From NCBI GenBank assembly GCA_020345705.1, contig CP070766.1, positions 242,533 to 251,364 of the forward strand: a stretch of DNA of 8,832 nucleotides, in the 5' to 3' direction. The notes beneath the pieces are model-generated. The model was not told the origin of the DNA. It did not search any database and saw nothing but the letters and a program-made list of their open reading frames with translations. Below, piece by piece: positions 1 through 4,989 of this stretch (the first letter of the stretch is position 1; every line of letters starts with the position of its first letter). Made by a program: the position numbers and the translations under genes. This stretch comes from Candidatus Zixiibacteriota bacterium (GTDB taxonomy: Bacteria; Zixibacteria; MSB-5A5; GN15; PGXB01).

Positions 1-1268
1 GTATACTTGCAGCTTTTTTCGCAATAATCTGCGTAGTTGCACCCGGGATTGGCTCGTTTGCAGCAGATCAGCCGGGATACCCGGCGGCGGCAGCGGATTA
101 TATCTGCGGCGACGCCGACGGTAATGGAACTGTAGACCTTCAGGACTTTATCCCATTATCGGACTACCTGTGGAAGGGGCAACCGGTACCGGTCCTTGAG
201 GCATGCGACATAGACAGCATCAGTGGGGTTACCAACCACGATCTGGAATTTCTCTTCTACTATCTGTACCGCAACGGGCCGTCACCGTACTGCCCGCCAT
301 TCCCGGACTCGACTCTTCCCGCCACCGAAGACACTTTGAAAATAAAGCATACCTTTGTAGCCCCCGGGCAAGTTAAGGTCGGGATCGATTTCTGGCTCAA
401 GGCCCTGGACTCTCTCCGGGCCCTGTCATTTCCGTTTACTTTTTCATGTCCGACGTCACCATTGACCTGCGACTCAATAACATTCAACCCCGGAGCTTAT
501 GAGGGGTATGCGACCGCCAGGTCGGCAATAGACCAGGGTAGCCACAAGGCATGTTTTTGGATAACCAGTTTCGGGTATCCGTTGCCGATTTGTCCTGAAG
601 GCCTGCTCTGCACGGCCTGGTTTACAATCAATCCGTCCGTCGATACGCAGCACGTTCAAATTGACACCACCACCTATGCTCCAAGCAATATAGTAATATT
701 TTCGAAAGTGCAGACCGGCCTGATAGCGTTTATCCCGACAATCTTCGAAGATACCACGGTCTTTTACTGTCTGGATTCAGATGGTGACGGCTACGGTAAT
801 CCCAACGAACCGGCCAACTCCTGTCCGGATGACAACTGTCCTTACGTCTATAATGCAGATCAGGCTGACGCCGACGATGACGGAATCGGCGACGCTTGTG
901 ATGAATGCACCGATTCGGACGGCGACGGTTACGGTGATCCCGGTTTCGCCCTAAACACATGCACCGATGACAATTGCCCGGAAATCAGCAATTCGGATCA
1001 GAACGATGGGGATTCCGACGGCATCGGCGATGCCTGTGATGGCTGCTGCGAGCTGGCCGGCGACGCCAACGACGACGGCGCCGTAAACCTCTTGGACGCA
1101 GGCTTCATCATTGACTTTCTTTACAGGAATGGCCCCGATCCGCCGTGCTTTGATCAGGCCGATGCCAATGGTAACAACGCTGGTCCCAGCATTCTCGATG
1201 TTACGTACCTGATAAACTACCTGTATAAAAGCGGCCCGGCCCCGGTATGCGGCACCACGGGCGAGTGA
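1..1268 (+). CDS. Secreted protein with dockerin-like pairs at both ends, cohesin-like domain and TSP3-like calcium repeats (5' partial)
   Basis: The reading frame is open from position 3 to the TGA at 1266-1268, giving 421 visible residues; the start codon lies upstream of the window. The first ~20 residues are a hydrophobic stretch ending in SFAADQ, the tail of a signal peptide, so the product is exported. Domains in order: dockerin-like pair, residues ~35-98 (first loop DADGNGTVDLQD, closing PSPYC); beta-sandwich, ~110-255, cohesin-like in its opening APGQVKVGIDF; two thrombospondin type-3-like calcium repeats, ~258-347 (DSDGDGYG, DDNCP, DDDGIGDACD and DSDGIGDACD); second dockerin-like pair, ~348-416 (loop DANDDGAVNLLD, closing PAPVCG). 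An internal TTG at 336 could be mistaken for the start, but the upstream frame clearly codes. No catalytic motif is visible; a calcium-dependent structural or adhesive role is inferred. Its last 231 bases are closely copied in the next gene. The domain calls are from pattern recognition; the cohesin-like call is the least certain. Confidence 0.85.
   Translation, partial: ILAAFFAIICVVAPGIGSFAADQPGYPAAAADYICGDADGNGTVDLQDFIPLSDYLWKGQPVPVLEACDIDSISGVTNHDLEFLFYYLYRNGPSPYCPPFPDSTLPATEDTLKIKHTFVAPGQVKVGIDFWLKALDSLRALSFPFTFSCPTSPLTCDSITFNPGAYEGYATARSAIDQGSHKACFWITSFGYPLPICPEGLLCTAWFTINPSVDTQHVQIDTTTYAPSNIVIFSKVQTGLIAFIPTIFEDTTVFYCLDSDGDGYGNPNEPANSCPDDNCPYVYNADQADADDDGIGDACDECTDSDGDGYGDPGFALNTCTDDNCPEISNSDQNDGDSDGIGDACDGCCELAGDANDDGAVNLLDAGFIIDFLYRNGPDPPCFDQADANGNNAGPSILDVTYLINYLYKSGPAPVCGTTGE
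1038..1268 (+). repeat. Dockerin-pair module, copy 1 (duplicated at 1686-1913)
   Basis: This stretch codes for the C-terminal dockerin-like pair of the first gene and is the partner of 1686-1913. The first 53 bases (1038-1090) differ from 1686-1738 at one position by eye. The last 75 coding bases (1191-1265) differ from 1836-1910 at three positions, including an unbroken 40-base identity. The middle (about 1091-1190) is clearly more diverged and 3 bases longer. The second calcium loop is irregular, DANGNNAGPSILD, one residue longer than the 12-residue dockerin loop. Confidence 0.85.
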
Positions 1269-1619
1269 TGAACCCAGTGTGAATTCTGGATACGCAGGGC
1301 GGGAGCGTAGCTTGTCTTGTCTAAATTAGTTGATTATATGAGGCGGGGGGGTGATCTATCGAAGAAATCCGAGACCGCATCACACCCCTGTCCCCTTTAA
1401 CAACGCCCGAAGCGCTGAGCTAATTATCTTCGGTATAATCGCTTAAGTATTAAACAACCGCAATCAGGACATGCCCGGCTCACAATTCAGGCAAAGTGCC
1501 TGACAGAACCGCAGGAGCGGCATTCAGAATTTGTGCTTGACATAATCTACGATTTTATATACATTAATAATGGTATAACAGGCCTTAATTAGACATCAAT
1601 ACAACTCAGGGAGGAGAAC
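1269..1619. other. Intergenic region with promoter at its 3' end
   Basis: No convincing gene is seen in these 351 bases. A G-run at 1345-1351 followed by TGAT can pair imperfectly with ATCACACCCC at 1379-1388, with a 2-base bulge and a ~23-base loop. This may be a weak terminator for the upstream gene, but no clear T-tract follows. The last ~85 bases carry the promoter and Shine-Dalgarno sequence of the small dockerin-like gene. Confidence 0.5.
1537..1565 (+). promoter_or_regulatory. Sigma70-like promoter of the small dockerin-like gene
   Basis: A perfect TTGACA lies at 1537-1542, and TACATT at 1560-1565 gives a 17-base spacer; TATACA at 1558-1563 is an alternative -10 with a 15-base spacer. 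The core closely resembles the promoter at 4766-4793 (CTTGACA, then an AT-rich TTTATATA and ATTAATA stretch). This suggests shared transcription of the two dockerin-containing genes. Confidence 0.5.
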
Positions 1620-1913
1620 GTGTCAAAATTTGCAGCACTTCTGGTGATGCTCTGCCTGCTTCTGCCGGCAGCCGGTTACACCGATGATGGCTGCTGTGAG
1701 CTGGCCGGCGACGCCAACGACGACGGCGCCGTAAACCTTCTGGACGTAACCTACATCATTGACTGGATTTACAAGGATGGCCCCGAGCCGCCGTGCTTTG
1801 ACCAGGCGGATGCGGACGGTAGACAGGGGGGGCACATTCTCGATGTTACGTACCTGATAAACTACCTGTATAAAAACGGCCCGGCCCCGGTATGCGGCAC
1901 CAGCGGCGAGTAA
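1620..1913 (+). CDS. Small secreted protein consisting of one dockerin-like pair
   Basis: This 97-residue product starts at GTG, preceded by AGGGAGGAG at 1608-1616, about 5 bases before the start. Residues 1-20 form a signal peptide (positive start, LLVMLCLLLPAAG core), so the mature protein of about 75 residues is exported. Almost all of it is one dockerin-like pair. The first calcium loop, DANDDGAVNLLD, fits the D-x-N-x-D-G-x-V-N-x-x-D pattern. The second, DADGRQGGHILD, keeps D1, D3 and D12 but lacks the central acidic residue. The helices are the typical YIIDWIYKDGPEPP and YLINYLYKNGPAP. Two adjacent Cys precede the first loop, one follows PEPP and one closes the module, so disulfides are likely. 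There is no attached enzyme or binding domain, unlike typical dockerins, which sit on larger proteins. It has its own promoter and terminator, so it appears to be an independent gene rather than debris. A free partner or competitor for a cohesin-like domain is a speculative role. Confidence 0.8.
   Translation: MSKFAALLVMLCLLLPAAGYTDDGCCELAGDANDDGAVNLLDVTYIIDWIYKDGPEPPCFDQADADGRQGGHILDVTYLINYLYKNGPAPVCGTSGE
1686..1913 (+). repeat. Dockerin-pair module, copy 2 (duplicate of 1038-1268)
   Basis: This direct repeat of the end of the upstream gene lies ~650 bases downstream in the same orientation, and both copies end at a stop codon after GTxGE. The near-identity reaches third codon positions at both ends, which points to a recent duplication or to gene conversion. 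The centre instead carries the regular DVTYIIDWIYKDG helix where copy 1 has DAGFIIDFLYRNG. Confidence 0.85.
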
Positions 1914-1943
1914 CGGGCAAGGCGCAGAATTCGAATCTTTTGA

Positions 1944-1980
1944 CCGGGCGGGAGCCGCTGACTCTCGCCCGGCGCTTTTA
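1944..1980 (+). terminator. Intrinsic terminator after the small dockerin-like gene
   Basis: An 11-base-pair stem (1944-1954 with 1962-1972, one G-U pair) closes a 7-base loop and is followed by CGCTTTTA at 1973-1980. The stem is very GC-rich. It begins 31 bases after the stop codon and separates this gene from the aldolase/phosphatase gene. Confidence 0.8.
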
Positions 1981-2025
1981 TCGGCCTCACCTTCCAAAAA
2001 ACCGGAAGATAGACAAAGTTTTTAC

Positions 2026-2055
2026 TTGAAACCGCGTATATTTCCCCCCTATTTA
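2026..2055 (+). promoter_or_regulatory. Possible promoter of the aldolase/phosphatase gene
   Basis: TTGAAA at 2026-2031 is followed after 18 bases by TATTTA at 2050-2055. Both boxes deviate from consensus and the spacing is one over the optimum. A strong Shine-Dalgarno sequence (AAGGAGG, 2097-2103) follows, 5 bases before the ATG at 2109. A preceding terminator makes an independent promoter in this gap likely; the exact boxes are uncertain. Confidence 0.35.
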
Positions 2056-2108
2056 TTCATATGTCGTCGTTAAGACTATCATAACATCAGCTCCAGAAGG
2101 AGGAAACC

Positions 2109-3212
2109 ATGCCGGGCAAAATCACGCTCAGTGTAATTAAAGCCGATATTGGGGGATACGTCGGTCATTCGAGTATGCACGTCGAAATCAAGGAGGCCGC
2201 CGGAAAACTGCTTCAATCACAAAAGGGCGCCGGGAAAATAATTGACTTCCACGTCAGCCATTGCGGCGACGACCTGGAGCTTATCATCACGCATCGCAAT
2301 GGCTGTGAAAACCCGGACATCCACGGTATGGCGTGGGATATTTTTGAGCGGTGCACAGAGGTTGCTAAAAGTCTTAAGCTGTACGGGGCCGGACAGGACC
2401 TGCTTGCCGATGCTTTTTCCGGCAACATCAAGGGCATGGGGCCGGGTGTGGCCGAGATGGAAATAGAGGAAAGAACGTCCGAGCCGATTCTGATATTCAT
2501 GGCCGACAAAACCAGCGCCGGGGCCTGGAATTTGCCACTCTTCCGGATGTTTGCCGATCCCTTCAATACCGCCGGCCTGGTGATTTCCCCGGCACTTCAT
2601 GACGGTTTTCGCTTCGAGGTTCACGATGTCAAATCCTCCAAGAGGATTTTTTTCAATACCCCCGAAGAGATGTACGACCTGCTCGTCTTCATCGGCGCCC
2701 CCGGCCGCTATATGGTGAAGGCCGTTTACTGCAAGAGTCCTGAAGAAATCGGCGCTGTCTCTTCCACCGAAAGGCTCTCTCTCATTGCCGGCAAGTATGT
2801 CGGTAAAGACGACCCGGTCTGTATTGTCCGGGCTCAGGGTGATTTCCCGGCGGTCGGAGAAGTGCTCGAGCCGTTCACGATGCCCCACATCGTGGAAGGA
2901 TGGATGCGGGGTTCTCATTACGGTCCTCTAATGCCGGTTTCATTGAGTGAAGCCAATCCCAGCCGTTTCGATGGCCCGCCCAGGGTCGTCGGGCTCGGAT
3001 TCCAACTGGCTGAGGGCAAGCTGGTCGGGCCGCGCGACATGTTCGACGACCCCAGCTTCGACCGGGCGCGAGACCTCTGCAATATTATCGCCGACCATCT
3101 TCGTAACCACGGCCCCTTCGAGCCGCACCGCCTGCCCATGGAGGAAATGGAATATACGACCCTGCCTGGTGTACTGGAAAAACTAGAAGGCCGGTGGGAG
3201 GGAATGAAGTAG
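2109..3212 (+). CDS. Fructose-1,6-bisphosphate aldolase/phosphatase (class V FBPase)
   Basis: This 367-residue cytoplasmic enzyme starts at ATG behind AAGGAGG. The family makes fructose 6-phosphate from dihydroxyacetone phosphate and glyceraldehyde 3-phosphate, using one active site for both the aldol condensation and the phosphatase step, and so drives gluconeogenesis one way. The family is recognised along the whole length: N-terminal SVIKADIGGYVGH with candidate metal ligands Asp13 and His20; HCGDDLELI with Asp54-Asp55; GAGQDLLADAFSGN (93-106); GPGVAEMEIEER (111-122); MADKT (131-135); FADPFNTAGLV (148-158); AGKYVGKDDP (227-236), whose Lys233 is the expected Schiff-base lysine, with Tyr230 nearby; WMRGSHYGPLMPVS (265-278); RFDGPPRVVGLGF (286-298); and MEYTTLP (347-353). 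No key motif is missing and the length is normal. The residue roles are by family homology. It is the only metabolic gene here and is convergent with the propeller gene, whose dockerin-like tail ends 22 bases from this stop codon. The family is common in archaea and deep-branching bacteria. Confidence 0.95.
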   Translation: MPGKITLSVIKADIGGYVGHSSMHVEIKEAAGKLLQSQKGAGKIIDFHVSHCGDDLELIITHRNGCENPDIHGMAWDIFERCTEVAKSLKLYGAGQDLLADAFSGNIKGMGPGVAEMEIEERTSEPILIFMADKTSAGAWNLPLFRMFADPFNTAGLVISPALHDGFRFEVHDVKSSKRIFFNTPEEMYDLLVFIGAPGRYMVKAVYCKSPEEIGAVSSTERLSLIAGKYVGKDDPVCIVRAQGDFPAVGEVLEPFTMPHIVEGWMRGSHYGPLMPVSLSEANPSRFDGPPRVVGLGFQLAEGKLVGPRDMFDDPSFDRARDLCNIIADHLRNHGPFEPHRLPMEEMEYTTLPGVLEKLEGRWEGMK

Positions 3213-3233
3213 AAAACATTAAGTTCGATATCG

Positions 3234-3431
3234 CTAAGAGCAAATCGGCGGCGGGCCGTTTCTGTACAGATAATCTATCAGATAGGTGACGTCGAGGAGG
3301 TCTATCTTTCCGCTCCCGTCGGCGTCTCCGGCCTCCGGGGGCTCAGGCGGCGGGCCGGTCTTGTACAGGTAATTTATCAGACAGGCGGCATCCAGGATAT
3401 TGATGGTCCCGCTGCCGTCGGCATCCCCGCA
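3234..3431 (-). pseudogene. Dockerin-like pair out of frame with the upstream beta-propeller gene
   Basis: Read on the minus strand from 3431 down to the TAG at 3236-3234, this frame encodes a complete dockerin-like pair. It opens with CGDADG, then loop DADGSGTINILD, helix ACLINYLYKTGPPP, a second loop DADGSGKIDLLD and helix VTYLIDYLYRNGPPP, closing in ICS. Both calcium loops are regular. It has no start codon or ribosome binding site of its own. It lies exactly where the C-terminus of the propeller protein should be, but one base out of register: that frame instead ends at 3377 with residues that look meaningless. The two parts most likely derive from one gene ending at 3234. The break could be a real one-base deletion, a sequencing or assembly error, or recoding. 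The frame switch must lie below 3494, where the dockerin frame has a TAA, and by protein sense between about 3431 and 3465. Confidence 0.75.
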
Positions 3432-4450
3432 AAGATAGTCAAAACTGTCAGTATACAGAAGACTCCGCTTGTCGTGGCGAAATAAATTTCGTTACGATCA
3501 GGATGGGAAAGCAGGAGGATATCAAGGGCGCCGTTGACTTCAAAAGTGCTGTCATGAATCTCCGACCAGGTAAAGCCCATATCCCGGCTCGTAAACAGTG
3601 TCAAAGGCCGTGCGTGCTGGGCTGCGGACACATACAGAAGCGACGGCCGGAGCGAGTCGATCTCGATTCCGTAAAGGTAGTATTCATTCACCAGAACGTC
3701 GCTCCAACTTTCTCCTCCATCGTTGGTAACCCTGACTCTGCCCTCCATCGAAACCCAGGCCCGCTCGGAATTCCCCGGATATACGGCAATATCATGGCAG
3801 CGATTATCGCCACCGCCATATATGTCAAGAAAATCCCAGCTTTCACCACCGTCAGTTGATTTAAGAAGCCACGGGGCAAAGATCGCCGCTTCACCGCCCG
3901 CCCAGACGACACTGTCGAAATTCGGGTCAACCCTGACAAAGACCACCCCCATCGCCATCCACTCCCAACCTCCCCAAACTTCCTGCCAGCTAAGGCCACC
4001 GTCAATGGACCGAGCCACGACGGCATTACCGGTGGCAAAGATGGTATCCGATTGGCCGGGCATGCGGTCAAAGGCATAGACGGGGTGGAACTCACCACCC
4101 CCATAGCCGTTCTGGAACGGCTCCCAGTTCTCACCGCCATCGGTCGTCCGATAAATCGAAGTCTCTCCGGATGTCAGCCCGGCCAGAATCGTATCGACGC
4201 TCAAAATCAGTAAAGCCCGCACCGTTTGCCCCTGAAGGCCAATCGGAGTCCAATATGCTTCGGGCCCGGTCAGGTCGAGCCAGTAAATCCCGTCCTCGGT
4301 GCCGGCATATAGGCGTCCTTCGCAAAGCGACACCGTCCAGACCCGAATGTCATGCAAACCGAGATTCTCCCATGAAGCAAAGGCCGGGCATGAAAACGCC
4401 AGCGCGAGAATTATCACGGTCCATGTTAAGATTTTGTTGCCCTTGCGCAC
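3377..4450 (-). CDS. Secreted beta-propeller protein with five Asp-box (BNR/sialidase-type) repeats, probably frameshifted at the C-terminus
   Basis: The chosen start is the GTG at 4450-4448, with AAGGGAG (minus strand, 4465-4459) 8 bases before it. It begins MRKGNK followed by a hydrophobic stretch ending CPAFA, a classic signal peptide of 25 residues. The frame is open further upstream to 4759, but that extension has no family resemblance and overlaps a plus-strand promoter. The 357-residue product carries five Asp-boxes at regular spacing: TTDGGENW (~102), SIDGGLSW (~148), STDGGESW (~198), TNDGGESW (~242) and SRDMGFTW (~288). Spacing of 44-50 residues fits the blades of a sialidase- or Ycf48/sortilin-like propeller. 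I see no sialidase catalytic set, such as an arginine triad in context, so enzyme activity is not claimed; recognition of a surface or secreted ligand is more likely. After ATTSGVF (~325-331) the frame becomes nonsensical and stops at 3377, while a dockerin-like pair continues in the -1 frame to 3234. Confidence 0.8.
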   Translation of the reverse strand: MRKGNKILTWTVIILALAFSCPAFASWENLGLHDIRVWTVSLCEGRLYAGTEDGIYWLDLTGPEAYWTPIGLQGQTVRALLILSVDTILAGLTSGETSIYRTTDGGENWEPFQNGYGGGEFHPVYAFDRMPGQSDTIFATGNAVVARSIDGGLSWQEVWGGWEWMAMGVVFVRVDPNFDSVVWAGGEAAIFAPWLLKSTDGGESWDFLDIYGGGDNRCHDIAVYPGNSERAWVSMEGRVRVTNDGGESWSDVLVNEYYLYGIEIDSLRPSLLYVSAAQHARPLTLFTSRDMGFTWSEIHDSTFEVNGALDILLLSHPDRNEIYFATTSGVFCILTVLTIFAGMPTAAGPSISWMPPV

Positions 4451-4458
4451 GATATTGG

Positions 4459-4465
4459 CTCCCTT
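4459..4465 (-). promoter_or_regulatory. Shine-Dalgarno that fixes the propeller gene start
   Basis: AAGGGAG on the minus strand lies 8 bases ahead of the GTG at 4450. It sits directly before the signal-peptide coding region and so decides for this start over the longer open frame reaching 4759. Further upstream, TATATT (minus, 4493-4488) is a possible -10 with only a weak TTACCG -35 at 18 bases. Confidence 0.7.
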
Positions 4466-4605
4466 CACGAATATTAGACGGGCTTTCAATATATTATGTC
4501 GAAAGAATCGTCGGTAAGTTCCACGAAATTCACAAGAAAAATATGCCTCACTTTCGGGGACAGTCAGGGCATGGTTCCCCTCTTCTTTAGAGATCAGTGG
4601 GATTT

Positions 4606-4622
4606 GCCGGACATAATCCGGC
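4606..4622. repeat. Perfect 6-bp inverted repeat with 5-base spacer
   Basis: GCCGGA and TCCGGC flank CATAA. The repeat lies ~155 bases upstream of the propeller start and ~145 bases upstream of the plus-strand promoter. It could be an operator or a small hairpin, but it is short enough to arise by chance in GC-rich DNA. Confidence 0.35.
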
Positions 4623-4765
4623 GATGCTTTATAATCTCGTTCTGTTTCAATGGCTTGAAAGAGCGAAGGAAATCTGTCCCGGCCGGAGCGATAAAGAACC
4701 ATTATAACCTTGAGAATCGGGCGTGAGATGTCGAGTTCGGCGGATTCATATGCGGACATAAAAAC

Positions 4766-4793
4766 TTGACAAAAATCGTCATTTATATATATT
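4766..4793 (+). promoter_or_regulatory. Strong sigma70-like promoter of the beta-helix gene
   Basis: A perfect TTGACA at 4766-4771 and TATATT at 4788-4793 are separated by 16 bases. The expected transcript starts near 4800 and has a leader of about 190 bases before the ATG at 4990. The promoter resembles that at 1537-1565, including the AT-rich stretch around the -10. Confidence 0.65.
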
Positions 4794-4989
4794 AATACAG
4801 AAAGTCATTGGGAGGAGACGCTTCATCGGTCAAATGGATTTACCCCGAGTTCTGTCTCACCGGAGAAGACCTTGGATAAATAAAGAGAAATTTGGTTCTG
4901 ATAGGTTTTTTGCTGAATGGCCTTGAATTTGGCGGGCCTCAGGTGACGAGCGATTAACTAAACAGACACGACAGCTTCAGGAGGACACC

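Larger units (their letters stand above)
4451..4989. other. Divergent intergenic region between propeller and beta-helix genes
   Basis: These 539 bases separate two genes transcribed away from each other. On the minus side are the propeller Shine-Dalgarno sequence and an AT-rich possible -10. A perfect 6-base inverted repeat, GCCGGA-CATAA-TCCGGC, lies at 4606-4622 and could be a protein-binding site. On the plus side are a good promoter (4766-4793), an unattached Shine-Dalgarno-like GGGAGGAG at 4810-4817, and a leader of ~190 bases. The minus-strand open frame 4759-4451 shows no recognisable domain and is regarded as non-coding. Confidence 0.5.

Noticed and set aside
336..1268. TTG at 336 as the start of the first gene
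   Set aside because: The frame is open and clearly coding upstream: a dockerin-like pair and a signal-peptide tail from position 3. The TTG has no Shine-Dalgarno sequence.
1345..1388. Possible terminator hairpin after the first gene
   Set aside because: The stem is bulged, the loop is ~23 bases and no T-tract follows, so it is too weak to list as a terminator.
2217..2918. Long minus-strand open frame (233 codons) inside the aldolase/phosphatase gene
   Set aside because: It lies wholly antisense to a full-length conserved enzyme, has no recognisable domain, and is a by-product of GC-rich codon use.
3213..3233. Shared terminator between the convergent aldolase/phosphatase and propeller genes
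   Set aside because: The 21-base gap before the dockerin frame's stop shows no GC-rich dyad or T-tract.
3688..4140. Minus-strand open frame of 150 codons overlapping the propeller gene
   Set aside because: It is in another frame across the Asp-box region, has no motif of its own and is a shadow of the real gene.
4451..4759. N-terminal extension of the propeller gene by 103 codons
   Set aside because: The extension has no domain or signal resemblance, whereas a signal peptide with a well-placed Shine-Dalgarno sequence begins at 4450. The extension would also start next to the divergent promoter.
4834..4926. 30-codon leader peptide upstream of the beta-helix gene
   Set aside because: Its ATG lies 16 bases after the Shine-Dalgarno-like GGGAGGAG and the peptide has no attenuator-type feature; it is kept only as part of the leader finding.
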